Assembly (NCBI GenBank): GCA_024225895.1 | Contig: JAAEMC010000519.1 | Location: 1-6,433 of the forward strand | Source: Desulfobacteraceae bacterium | GTDB taxonomy: Bacteria; Desulfobacterota; Desulfobacteria; Desulfobacterales; Desulfobacteraceae | Direction of reading: 5' to 3' | DNA: 6,433 bases | In this document: positions 1 through 6,349 of the stretch, one piece after another | Position numbering within the stretch: position 1 is the first letter of the stretch | Layout of the letters: each line of letters begins with the position of its first letter | Made by a program: the position numbers and the translations under genes | The notes under the pieces: generated by a model | Seen by the model: only the letters and a program-made list of their open reading frames with translations | What the model was told of the DNA's origin: nothing | The model's database searches: none

Positions 1-1868
1 TGGTTGACCGGATTGTCCTCAGCCAGGAGGATACGCATTTTTTTTATCTGCTCTTCAATCAAGGATTGCGAGGACCCATCTTTGCCCAGGGCCTTTTTTT
101 TGTTGAAAACACGGATCAGGCATTCAAAGAGCTGGTTGCTTTTAACAGGCTTTTCAAGACAGGCGTCAAAGCCCGGCATATCTGGCAGGGCATCTTCTTT
201 TTTGATGTCCCCGGGCAATAGCATGATTATGGTTGTATCCTGGAGCCCGGGGAGTTGTCTGATTTTTTTTGCCAGTTCACTACCATCCATTTGGTCTATC
301 TGTCGGTTTAAAATGATTGCAGCATAGGGGGCATCGCATAGGGCAGCGCTTTTGATCATGTTCAAGGCCATGGCACATTCCCAGGCAGTATCACATGCAT
401 AGCCCCAGACTTCCAGGTAGCCTTCCAAAATTGAAAGATTGGTTTTGTTGTCATCCACGACCATGATCCTTTTACCTTTTAGTTCTTCAGGCAGAATGTG
501 TTCAAATTCCGCTACATCTGACTGCTTTTCAAGAATCGCCGTAAACCAGAAGGTTGATCCTGTGCCTTCCTGGCTTTGGCAACCGATTTTCCCCCCCATT
601 AGTTTGGATAAGTTTTTCGATATGGCAAGGCCTAAACCAGTACCGCCGTATTTACGGGTGGAGGAACCGTCTGCCTGATGAAAGGAATGAAAGAGTTTTT
701 CAACATCAGGTTCGGCAATACCGATACCAGTATCCTTGATGCTGAATTTTAACGAGACTTTTTTTCTGGTTTCATGTTCCAGACTGACTTTTAATAAGAT
801 TTCACCGGTCTCTGTAAATTTTATTGCATTATTGACCAGATTCAATACGATTTGCTTAAGCCGCTTTGGATCCCCTACAAGAAGCGACGGGATTTGATGG
901 TCAATATCATAGAGGAACTCGATATTTTGTTTTGAAGCTTTAAGGGCGGGAATCGTTACAATTTCATCCAGACAGGCGCGCAAATCAAAATCAATCTCCT
1001 CCAATACCAATTTGCCGGACGTTATTTTTGAAAAATCAAGTATATCATTGATAATGGTCATTAATGAATCTGTACTGTCGAGGATAATGTCCACAAATTC
1101 CTTTTGAACATCTGTCAGCTCTGTGTCACTCAAAAAATTTGCCATGCCGATAACTGCATTCATGGGAGTCCGGATTTCATGGCTCATATTGGCTAAAAAT
1201 TCACCTTTGGTTTTGTTTGCCTCTTCTGCCTGCCAGGTCATTATCTGGGCGTGGTCCACCGCGTTTTCAAGGCTTTGGTTTAAGGATTCCAGTTCATCTG
1301 CCCGGGTTTTTAATTCCTGGTTAAGTCTATTGACCTTACCCTCTGCGGCCTTTCTTTTGGTAATGTCCCTTAAGATTACAAAGGACCCAACCGGATTATT
1401 TTTATTGTCCATAAAGGCACCGCAGCTTATTTCCACATCTATGATTTGTCTGCTTTTAGTATACCGCCTGGTTTGGATTTCAACTTTTTCTCCTTTTAAA
1501 AGCTTTTGAATTCCAGCCTGGGTCTCAGCCATGTTCTCTTTCGGGACGAAATCAATTCTCTTCCCTTTGACTTCTTCAAATGTCCAACCAAATGTTTTGG
1601 TAAAGGCACCATTTAAGTATTGAGCATTCCCCTGAATATCATAGACGACAACGGGATTTGGTGATCCCTCCAGGATGGAACGGGCCTTTTTTTCCAATGC
1701 AGAGATGGTTTTAATCCGGATTTTTAGATCTTCAATTTCCGCTGAGGGGTCACAGGTGGGATCGAGCAGCTTGTTTTTTTCAGCCAGTTGTTTTTGGGCA
1801 GCCGCAAGTTTTATTTCCAACACCTTGATCTGCTTTTCCAGCGAATCATAAGATGGTTTTCCCGGCAT
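1..1868 (-). CDS. Hybrid sensor histidine kinase (PAS-HisKA-HATPase-REC-REC), C-terminus beyond the left edge
   Basis: Reading the minus strand from 1868 gives 622 complete residues with no stop before base 1. Seen: a charged coiled-coil-like N-terminus (about 8-62) with no membrane segment or signal peptide, so a cytosolic sensor; a PAS domain (about 64-172) ending in the usual 'LRDITKRK' exit; a second helical linker (about 175-222); HisKA with the H-box 'NMSHEIRTPMN' and phospho-accepting His230; HATPase with N-box Asn343/Asn347, G1 'DTGIGIA' (379-385), an F-box near 392-400 and G2 'GGTGLGLAIS' (408-417); a first receiver (about 467-590); and the start of a second, 'MRILLAEDNPVN' (611-622). 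The first receiver keeps the acidic pair Asp472/Asp473 and Lys573, but the acceptor position is Asn521 and the Thr/Ser position is Leu551. Family knowledge: such kinases autophosphorylate on His and relay through receivers and often an Hpt domain. Ligand and output are unknown. Start 1868 is preferred over the in-frame ATG at 1883 because AAGGAG lies six bases ahead of it. No convincing promoter is seen in the 102-base gap upstream, only a lone TACAAT -10-like box, so co-transcription with the hydrolase gene is possible. Confidence 0.93.
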   Translation of the reverse strand, partial: MPGKPSYDSLEKQIKVLEIKLAAAQKQLAEKNKLLDPTCDPSAEIEDLKIRIKTISALEKKARSILEGSPNPVVVYDIQGNAQYLNGAFTKTFGWTFEEVKGKRIDFVPKENMAETQAGIQKLLKGEKVEIQTRRYTKSRQIIDVEISCGAFMDNKNNPVGSFVILRDITKRKAAEGKVNRLNQELKTRADELESLNQSLENAVDHAQIMTWQAEEANKTKGEFLANMSHEIRTPMNAVIGMANFLSDTELTDVQKEFVDIILDSTDSLMTIINDILDFSKITSGKLVLEEIDFDLRACLDEIVTIPALKASKQNIEFLYDIDHQIPSLLVGDPKRLKQIVLNLVNNAIKFTETGEILLKVSLEHETRKKVSLKFSIKDTGIGIAEPDVEKLFHSFHQADGSSTRKYGGTGLGLAISKNLSKLMGGKIGCQSQEGTGSTFWFTAILEKQSDVAEFEHILPEELKGKRIMVVDDNKTNLSILEGYLEVWGYACDTAWECAMALNMIKSAALCDAPYAAIILNRQIDQMDGSELAKKIRQLPGLQDTTIIMLLPGDIKKEDALPDMPGFDACLEKPVKSNQLFECLIRVFNKKKALGKDGSSQSLIEEQIKKMRILLAEDNPVN

Positions 1869-1874
1869 GAAATG

Positions 1875-1880
1875 CTCCTT
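1875..1880 (-). promoter_or_regulatory. Ribosome-binding site AAGGAG of the hybrid kinase
   Basis: The minus strand reads AAGGAG, then six bases, then ATG (1868). This decides between two in-frame starts: the alternative ATG at 1883 would contain this motif inside its own coding sequence and has no Shine-Dalgarno site ahead of it. Confidence 0.75.
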
Positions 1881-1970
1881 CATCCATAAAGTAATGAGGT
1901 GTTGAATCAATTGTATTTAGCATGAGATAATGATGATATCCTTATTCTTACCACAATTCTGCCCGTGTTT

Positions 1971-2867
1971 TCAAGTTTGACGGACCCGTTTGACCAGAAG
2001 ATGCATGCAGTTTTTAATATTGGTCTCGGTATAGAGGGTGAATTCATCCTTGTAGGAGTATTCAAAGAGATTTTGTATAAGATCCGGATCAGACAACTTG
2101 GTCTTCGTGATTCTGGTTATTATTTTGCGGGTATCTGCCAGGGCTTTTTCAATAACAGGAGCTGCAGCCTTTCCCTTGACCGGTCCCTGGTGAGCAGGGC
2201 AGACTATGGCAGGCGAAAAAGACCGGATCCGGTCCATGGTGGACAGGTAGGAAGCAAGCCCTGTGAAAAAGAGCGGAATAAAATGCCGGCCTGGAAAATG
2301 GAATCCAAGACTGTCCGAAACAAAGAGGATGTTGTCTTGTACAATACGTGCAATAAGATTTCCGGGAGAATGCCCCTCTACTTTGATCAATTCAAGGGTT
2401 GTTCCGCCAAGATCAAGGCAGGTGGAGGTACTGACAACCATACTGTTTTTAATATCGGGAATGGTTTCCAAAGATGGCCGTCCCGGCTGGATGCCAAATT
2501 TTTCAAGTCCCTGGTTAATAAATTGGTCTTCCTTGACCAAAATTGGGCCAGCCTTGGGGTGGGAGACAAATTCCAAGGCCCCTTGGGCAGTAATGATTTC
2601 TGCATTGGGAAAGCGTTGAACCAGCCCGGGCAGTCCTGTAATATGGTCGGAATGGGGGTGGGAGGGGATAATAAAATCCGGTCTGGCATTCAATTTTTCC
2701 AATTGGGATATCACTGTATCCACAGTGGCGGAAACTCCGGTTTCAAATAAGGCGGTCTTTTTTTCGCCCCTTATCAGAAACAGGTTGAAAAAATAGTTAC
2801 CAAGCATGTAAAGGTTCTCTGCCAGTTGGACTGGAAAGGCGTCTTCCGGGATGTAATGATCTTTCAT
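1971..2867 (-). CDS. Metallo-beta-lactamase-fold hydrolase
   Basis: A 298-residue cytosolic protein with a complete binuclear metal site of the metallo-beta-lactamase/glyoxalase II superfamily. Seen: the HxHxDH signature 'SHPHSDHITG' (His70, His72, Asp74, His75), then His166 in 'EGHSPGN', the bridging Asp185 in 'FVSDSLG' and the last ligand His226 in 'PAHQG'. The early strand 'LFETG' (40-44) is also typical. The fold ends near residue 230. The remaining ~70 residues are helical and charged and may form a small accessory domain like the winged-helix tail of LACTB2-type members, but this is only a resemblance. No signal peptide is present. The chemistry is presumably metal-dependent hydrolysis of an ester, thioester or similar bond; the substrate cannot be told from sequence. 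An AAGGA site lies 12 bases ahead of the ATG, rather distant. The gene has its own promoter candidate upstream, is divergent from the glycosyltransferase remnant, and is followed after 102 bases by the hybrid kinase on the same strand. Confidence 0.93.
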   Translation of the reverse strand: MKDHYIPEDAFPVQLAENLYMLGNYFFNLFLIRGEKKTALFETGVSATVDTVISQLEKLNARPDFIIPSHPHSDHITGLPGLVQRFPNAEIITAQGALEFVSHPKAGPILVKEDQFINQGLEKFGIQPGRPSLETIPDIKNSMVVSTSTCLDLGGTTLELIKVEGHSPGNLIARIVQDNILFVSDSLGFHFPGRHFIPLFFTGLASYLSTMDRIRSFSPAIVCPAHQGPVKGKAAAPVIEKALADTRKIITRITKTKLSDPDLIQNLFEYSYKDEFTLYTETNIKNCMHLLVKRVRQT

Positions 2868-2914
2868 ATATATTTCTTGTCCTTCTAATTTTATTTAAAT
2901 TCAAATGACAGAAA

Positions 2915-2944
2915 ATACTACGCTATCAGCTCGGGTTTCGTCAA
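2915..2944 (-). promoter_or_regulatory. Sigma-70-like promoter of the metallo-hydrolase gene
   Basis: On the minus strand TTGACG (2939-2944) is followed after 18 bases by TAGTAT (2915-2920). Five of six bases match the -35 consensus and four of six the -10 consensus. Transcription would start near 2908, leaving a leader of about 40 bases before the ATG at 2867. If the 102-base gap after the hydrolase gene has no promoter, this one would also serve the hybrid kinase. Confidence 0.45.
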
Positions 2945-2956
2945 TCGATTACAGAC

Positions 2957-2984
2957 TTGAATTAAAACCGGAGCATATGATAAT
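2957..2984 (+). promoter_or_regulatory. Possible promoter of the glycosyltransferase remnant
   Basis: TTGAAT (2957-2962), a 16-base spacer and GATAAT (2979-2984) form a reasonable sigma-70-like pair. The predicted start point falls at about 2990-2993, on or just before the ATG at 2993, so a transcript from here would be nearly leaderless. That fits the absence of a well-placed Shine-Dalgarno site; the only GGAG, at 2970-2973, is 19 bases from the ATG. The match could be chance in AT-rich sequence. Confidence 0.25.
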
Positions 2985-2992
2985 TCTTTATC

Positions 2993-3496
2993 ATGAAAAT
3001 ATTACACATCTTAAGCCAGATGCCTGATTTTACCGGCAGCGGGACCGGGGTTGAAAAAGAAGAATGCCTTGCTTTGGCCGGCAGATTTGGAAAACAGGTA
3101 AAGGTTCACGGACCACTTTCCCATCAAGATCTGGCGGTATTGATGCGGCAATCCCACATTTTTATTTTACCATCTTTTTTTGAGGGGCTTCCCCTGGTCC
3201 TTATGGAAGCCTTGGCATCGGGATGCAGGATCATTACTACATCCCTGCCAGGTTCACGGGAGGTGCTTGGAGAATCCGGGAACAGCATGGTCAAAATGGT
3301 GGCTTTGCCAGAGCTTGAAACCATTGACACCCCATTTGAAAAAGATAGGCAATACCTTGAAACCATCCTGGCAAAAAGCATTGAGCAGGTTGTCAATACC
3401 GTGATGAAACACCATCAGCCTGATATGAAAACTGCTCAAAAACTTACAGAGAAATATACCTGGGAAAAGGTCTTTTCACGTATTGAAAATGTCTAA
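2993..3496 (+). CDS. Glycosyltransferase family 4 (GT-B) remnant with an internal deletion
   Basis: A 167-residue open frame that looks like the two ends of one longer glycosyltransferase. Residues 1-17 ('MKILHILSQMPDFTGSG') are a typical GT4 N-terminal beta-strand and glycine loop. From about residue 18 the sequence is already the C-terminal donor-binding domain: a 'GTGVEKEE' loop, 'VKVHGPLSHQDLAVLM' (37-51), then 'PSFFEGLPLVLMEALASG' (60-77) carrying the EX7E pair Glu64/Glu72 that contacts the nucleotide sugar, then 'LPGSREVLGE' and a helical tail. Intact members are usually about 350-420 residues, so roughly 200 or more are missing, including the acceptor-binding domain. The join lies in a Gly/Ser/Thr stretch (3035-3049), as expected if recombination used similar GSG-type codons. 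Without the N-terminal domain it is unlikely to be an active transferase. It is the only complete plus-strand gene here, divergent from the hydrolase and convergent with glpR. It is probably a decaying gene, though an assembly collapse is possible. Confidence 0.8.
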   Translation: MKILHILSQMPDFTGSGTGVEKEECLALAGRFGKQVKVHGPLSHQDLAVLMRQSHIFILPSFFEGLPLVLMEALASGCRIITTSLPGSREVLGESGNSMVKMVALPELETIDTPFEKDRQYLETILAKSIEQVVNTVMKHHQPDMKTAQKLTEKYTWEKVFSRIENV

Positions 3497-3571
3497 GAAA
3501 AGGCCCTGAAGAAAAGATCTTCTTAAAGCAGCTATATAAAAATTGTTAAGCACAATGGCAGCACCTGTAAC

Positions 3572-3604
3572 CTCCGCTATGCGAAGATTTCCCAGGGAAT
3601 TTTT
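3572..3604. terminator. Possible weak terminator structures between convergent genes
   Basis: The 123-base gap between the glycosyltransferase remnant and glpR holds two small dyads. At 3572-3586 the minus-strand RNA can fold as CTTCGC-ATA-GCGGAG (six pairs, one of them G-U) but no U-tract follows. At 3589-3599 TTCCCAGGGAA is followed on the plus strand by five T (3600-3604), giving a short stem that could weakly terminate the plus-strand transcript. Neither is a classic intrinsic terminator. Confidence 0.25.
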
Positions 3605-3619
3605 AGACCCGGTTCTTTC

Positions 3620-4399
3620 TTATTTATTATCTATTGCCAGGTTGATATCATGATTTGAAATTATTTCCATGATGGATGGCGGCGGCTTCTTATCGGTAAT
3701 TATTGTGTCAATCTCCTCAAGGCTTCCCAGTTTTACCATGGCATTCCTGCCGAATTTGGAATGGTCCGTGACCAGAAAAACTTTTCTGGAGTTATTCATT
3801 ATGGCCCGGGCTACATGAACTTCCCTGAAATCAAAATCCAAAAGTGTCCCATCCATATCAATACCGCTGATACCGATGATGCCGATGTCCACTTTAAACT
3901 GGCGGATGAATTTGATGGCAGATTCCCCGGTGATCCCGTTGTCCCTGTTCCGAACAATCCCGCCGGCCACAATTACCTCGCAACTATCGTTTTGCGCCAT
4001 GATGGCCGCCACATTCAAGTTGTTGGTAATGACCCTGAGCCGGTTGTGATTGACCAGGGCATTGGCAACTAATTCCGTGGTGGTACCGATATTGATAAAA
4101 AGAGATGAACGGTCCGGGATCAGGGAGGCGGTAATGTCTGCGATTTTATTTTTTTCATCCCGTAAAAGTTCCTTTCTGGTCCGATAGGCTACATTTTCAG
4201 TACTCAAGGACAATCCTGCGCCTCCGTGGTAGCGGGATACATAGCCTTCCTGGTCCAAGAAATTGATATCCCGCCGAATGGTCTGGGGGGTGACATTGAA
4301 AAATCTGGCCATTTCATCTACGGTCATAAATCCGTTGGTCCGGATTAATGAAACAATTTTTTCATGGCGGTTGCTGATGGCTTTTCGTTTCATATTCAT
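3620..4399 (-). CDS. glpR: DeoR-family glycerol-3-phosphate regulon repressor GlpR
   Basis: A 259-residue DNA-binding repressor, close to the usual 250-260 for this family. The N-terminal winged helix-turn-helix (about 11-65) has the DeoR recognition segment 'TPQTIRRDI' (37-45) and the 'YHGGAGL' turn. The C-terminal sugar-phosphate sensor domain has 'IGTTTELVANAL' (104-115), 'VITNNLNVA' (123-131), 'GIIGISGIDMDG' (173-184) and 'TDHSKFGRNAMV' (211-222). The last three closely follow Escherichia coli GlpR as I remember it, which separates this protein from DeoR, FruR-like and AgaR relatives. Known of the family: GlpR releases DNA when bound to glycerol-3-phosphate. The gene starts three bases after the glpK stop with no Shine-Dalgarno site of its own, so translation is probably coupled to glpK. 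A second ATG two codons in (4393) is an equally possible start. The likely role is autoregulated control of glpKR; the operator is probably in the region upstream of glpK. Confidence 0.93.
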   Translation of the reverse strand: MNMKRKAISNRHEKIVSLIRTNGFMTVDEMARFFNVTPQTIRRDINFLDQEGYVSRYHGGAGLSLSTENVAYRTRKELLRDEKNKIADITASLIPDRSSLFINIGTTTELVANALVNHNRLRVITNNLNVAAIMAQNDSCEVIVAGGIVRNRDNGITGESAIKFIRQFKVDIGIIGISGIDMDGTLLDFDFREVHVARAIMNNSRKVFLVTDHSKFGRNAMVKLGSLEEIDTIITDKKPPPSIMEIISNHDINLAIDNK

Positions 4400-4402
4400 G
4401 TT

Positions 4403-5911
4403 TTAAATCCAGTTAAAGGAGCGTTCAATGGCTTTTTGCCATTTTTTGGTCAAGGCATTGCGGTTTTCCTGTGACATGTTGGGTTGCCATTCATTGCCTT
4501 TTGCCCAGTTGGCTTTGAGATCATCAATCCCATTCCAGAAACCTGTGGCAAGACCTGCAGCATAGGCGGCTCCAAGGGCGGTTGTTTCAATAACCGTCGG
4601 TCTGATGATGGATACATCGAGAATATCAGACTGAAATTGCATCAAAAGTTCATTTTGTACCATGCCACCGTCGACTTTCAACAAAGCAAGGTCCACATTG
4701 GAGTCTTTTTTCATGGCATTGACAATATCCAATGTCTGGAAAGCGCTGGCCTCCAATACGGCACGGGCCAGATGACCTTTGTTGGTAAAGCGGGTCATTC
4801 CGGCGATGACGCCTCTGGCATCAGACTGCCAATAAGGTGCAAAAAGTCCTGAAAAGGCCGGTACAAAATAAACATCCCCGTTATCTTCCACGGTTTTGGC
4901 AAGATTTTCTATTTCAGCAGCGGATTTGATGATTCCCAGATTATCGCGCATCCATTGCACAAGAGCGCCTGAAATGGCAATGGAGCCCTCCAGGCAGTAC
5001 ACAGTTTTTTCATTGTTGATCTGGTATCCCACTGTGGTCAAAAGTCCATGTTTGGATTGAACCGGTTCATTCCCGGTATTTAAGAGTAGAAAACATCCAG
5101 TGCCATAAGTGTTTTTGGCTTCGCCTGTTGAAAAACAGGTTTGCCCGAAAAGCGCGGCCTGCTGGTCACCCAGGGCGCCACATACCGGTATCTTTCCCCG
5201 GAAGGGCCCGGAATCCCTTGTGGTACCCCAGGTATTACTGTCCACGGAAGGTTTTATTTCAGGCAGCATCTGGCGGGGAATGCCCATGGGCTCCAAAAGG
5301 GTATCATCCCAATCAAGGGAGTTAATATTCATCAGAAGTGTCCGGCTGGCATTGGATACATCCGTTATATGGGAACCTTTGCCGGGGCCGCCTGTCAGCC
5401 ACCATATCACCCAGGTTTCAATGGTGCCAAAGAGTGCATCACCCTTCTGGCTGTCTCTTTTGGCATCCAATACATTGTCCAGGATCCATTTGATTTTAGG
5501 CCCGGAAAAATAAGTTGCCACCGGCAGTCCTGTTTTTTCAGGAAAATGGGATTCCCCGGTTTCTTTTGCCAAGTTTTTACAGATCTTATCGGTCCTTGTA
5601 CATTGCCATACAATGGCATTGGAGTAAGCCTTGCCAGTATGCCGGTTCCAGATCACCGTGGTTTCCCTTTGATTGGTAACCCCGATTGAATCAATCTCAT
5701 CTGCTGTGATTCCTGTTTTGGCAAGGGTTTCCATTATCACATCACAGGTGTTTTCCCAGATCTCTTTTGGATCATGCTCTACCCATCCTGGTTTGGGAAA
5801 TATCTGTTTATGTTCTTTTTGTGCGGATCCGAAAATATTTCCCTTTTTATCGAAAAGGATAAACCGGTTGCTGGTGGTGCCTAAATCAATGGCTCCGACA
5901 TATTTTGTCAT
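4403..5911 (-). CDS. glpK: Glycerol kinase GlpK
   Basis: A 502-residue cytosolic FGGY-family kinase of normal full length. It phosphorylates glycerol with ATP to sn-glycerol-3-phosphate. Seen: the phosphate-binding start '[11 protein letters not shown]' (7-17); glycerol-contact residues matching those of the E. coli enzyme, Arg82-Glu83 in 'TNQRETT', Trp102, Tyr134 and Asp249-Gln250 in '[13 protein letters not shown]', with Asp249 the expected catalytic base; '[10 protein letters not shown]' (267-276); and the adenine-side loop 'VDGGMVQN' (413-420). The segment aligned with the E. coli fructose-1,6-bisphosphate loop reads '[10 protein letters not shown]' (234-243), without that loop's Gly/Arg pattern and without the histidine phosphorylated by HPr in Firmicutes. 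The C-terminal segment also differs from the EIIA-Glc-binding one. Allosteric control therefore probably differs from that of the model enzymes (inference). The start has an excellent GGAGGA site six bases upstream. The gene is first in an operon with glpR; no glycerol facilitator or glycerol-3-phosphate dehydrogenase gene is within the window. Confidence 0.97.
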   Translation of the reverse strand: MTKYVGAIDLGTTSNRFILFDKKGNIFGSAQKEHKQIFPKPGWVEHDPKEIWENTCDVIMETLAKTGITADEIDSIGVTNQRETTVIWNRHTGKAYSNAIVWQCTRTDKICKNLAKETGESHFPEKTGLPVATYFSGPKIKWILDNVLDAKRDSQKGDALFGTIETWVIWWLTGGPGKGSHITDVSNASRTLLMNINSLDWDDTLLEPMGIPRQMLPEIKPSVDSNTWGTTRDSGPFRGKIPVCGALGDQQAALFGQTCFSTGEAKNTYGTGCFLLLNTGNEPVQSKHGLLTTVGYQINNEKTVYCLEGSIAISGALVQWMRDNLGIIKSAAEIENLAKTVEDNGDVYFVPAFSGLFAPYWQSDARGVIAGMTRFTNKGHLARAVLEASAFQTLDIVNAMKKDSNVDLALLKVDGGMVQNELLMQFQSDILDVSIIRPTVIETTALGAAYAAGLATGFWNGIDDLKANWAKGNEWQPNMSQENRNALTKKWQKAIERSFNWI

Positions 5912-5917
5912 GGTGTT

Positions 5918-5923
5918 TCCTCC
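5918..5923 (-). promoter_or_regulatory. Ribosome-binding site GGAGGA of glpK
   Basis: The minus strand reads GGAGGA, six bases, then the ATG at 5911. This near-perfect Shine-Dalgarno match fixes the glpK start and suggests strong translation initiation of the operon. Confidence 0.85.
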
Positions 5924-5942
5924 AACTCTTGTGTGTGTAGAC

Positions 5943-5955
5943 CTTGTTCAACAAG
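5943..5955. repeat. Perfect inverted repeat CTTGTTCAACAAG in the glpK leader
   Basis: Two six-base arms surround one central base. It sits about 30 bases upstream of the glpK start codon, just downstream of the start point predicted for the 5971-5999 promoter candidate. It could be a roadblock operator for a dimeric repressor, or in RNA a short CTTG/CAAG hairpin ahead of the ribosome-binding site. It does not match a LexA or FNR site. Confidence 0.35.
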
Positions 5956-5970
5956 CTTTTTCTGTAGGAG

Positions 5971-5999
5971 ACCATACCATTTTACATTCTGGCTTTAAA
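5971..5999 (-). promoter_or_regulatory. Candidate glpK promoter
   Basis: On the minus strand TTTAAA (5994-5999) precedes TATGGT (5971-5976) with an ideal 17-base spacer; each box matches four of six consensus bases. Transcription would start near 5964, giving a leader of about 50 bases. An alternative is the better -10 match TATATT (minus strand, 6088-6093), which lacks a good -35 but would place the TTCGTTT repeats just downstream of its start point, a natural site for repression. The choice cannot be made from sequence alone. Confidence 0.25.
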
Positions 6000-6053
6000 C
6001 TAAAAACTCGCATTTTTTGATATTTTTTAAAGAGAAAAAAGCTTGATTTGATT

Positions 6054-6071
6054 TTCGTTTAGGATTCGTTT
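6054..6071. promoter_or_regulatory. Candidate GlpR operator: two TTCGTTT direct repeats one helical turn apart
   Basis: TTCGTTT occurs at 6054-6060 and 6065-6071, a period of 11 bases, so both copies face the same side of the helix. DeoR-family repressors often bind repeated half-sites with a TCG core, and known GlpR half-sites share that core. The location, upstream of the operon that encodes the repressor, fits autoregulation. The run of T around it raises the chance of coincidence. Confidence 0.4.
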
Positions 6072-6204
6072 TTTTTAAAATTAGGATAATATAGTGAGCT
6101 ATACTCTTAAATATTTTGCCATTTATAGTGATTCCCCAAAATACGTTTATTAAAAAATAATATAAATAAATGGAATCTGCCAGGTGGATTTTTTATATAT
6201 TAAA

Positions 6205-6230
6205 ATTACAGTTGCCGATTGGCTTGTAAT
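6205..6230. repeat. Imperfect stem-loop ATTACA-N14-TGTAAT
   Basis: Outer arms ATTACA (6205-6210) and TGTAAT (6225-6230) pair perfectly. Inside them GCC (6214-6216) and GGC (6221-6223) pair around a GATT loop, with a 3-by-1 internal loop between the stems. It may be an operator dyad or an RNA hairpin. No T-tract follows on either strand, so it is not a plain terminator. Confidence 0.3.
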
Positions 6231-6250
6231 AGACCTTGAGGGGCATATAA

Positions 6251-6267
6251 TTGAATAAATAATTCAA
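6251..6267. repeat. Perfect inverted repeat TTGAAT-N5-ATTCAA
   Basis: Seventeen bases with two six-base arms around AAATA. It overlaps the -35 position of the weak rightward promoter candidate, where a repressor could act. The sequence is AT-rich, so chance occurrence is fairly likely. Confidence 0.3.
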
Positions 6268-6293
6268 ACCTGAAAAAACGTCACATACTATAT

Positions 6294-6349
6294 ATGGTGG
6301 TGCTTATACATAGCCTTGACTGAGCGCTTCAAATACCAGGAGCCACCAT
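6294..6349 (+). promoter_or_regulatory. Leader dyad that could pair with the start codon of the right-edge gene
   Basis: ATGGTGG (6294-6300) is exactly complementary to CCACCAT (6343-6349), which lies between the Shine-Dalgarno site and the first two bases of the ATG at 6348. In an mRNA starting upstream of 6294 this would enclose the AGGAG (6338-6342) beside the stem and bury the start codon. That is a possible translational switch or simply a structured leader. The seven-pair stem closes a 42-base loop, so its stability is uncertain. Confidence 0.3.

Larger units (their letters stand above)
5912..6347. other. AT-rich intergenic region between glpK and the right-edge gene
   Basis: About 436 bases with no credible gene on either strand; open frames here are short and AT-driven. 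It serves as the upstream region for both glpK (leftward) and the partial gene at 6348 (rightward). It contains the glpK leader and ribosome-binding site, a perfect dyad in the glpK leader, a candidate glpK promoter, paired TTCGTTT repeats, a 14-base dyad TATAG-TGAG-CTATA (6090-6103), two further inverted repeats near 6205-6267 and the leader dyad of the right-edge gene. A weak rightward promoter, TTCAAA (6263-6268), 17 bases, TACTAT (6286-6291), could drive that gene. I see no tRNA, no known riboswitch pattern, no CRISPR repeat and no insertion-sequence end. Confidence 0.6.

Noticed and set aside
1123..1509. A 128-codon plus-strand open frame opposite the hybrid kinase, with hydrophobic stretches
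   Set aside because: It covers the PAS/HisKA coding region in antisense; the apparent membrane-like segments are complements of kinase codons.
1965..2750. A 261-codon plus-strand open frame opposite the metallo-hydrolase gene
   Set aside because: It is antisense to a gene with a complete metal-binding motif set; its translation shows no domain and has no ribosome-binding site, so it is a frame shadow.
2977..3025. Short plus-strand frame from ATG 2977 (16 codons) as an upstream leader peptide
   Set aside because: The GGAG ahead of it is only three bases from the ATG, and the frame overlaps the glycosyltransferase start without any conserved feature.
3511..3526. GAAGA-AAAGA-TCTTC as a terminator after the glycosyltransferase remnant
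   Set aside because: The stem is short and AT-rich and no T-tract follows, so it does not qualify.
5141..5689. A 182-codon plus-strand open frame opposite glpK
   Set aside because: It lies fully within glpK on the opposite strand, with no recognisable domain and a composition typical of an antisense shadow.
6130..6177. GATTCC and GGAATC as a 36-base-spaced inverted repeat
   Set aside because: Six-base arms at this distance in AT-rich sequence are expected by chance and there is no inner pairing to support a structure.
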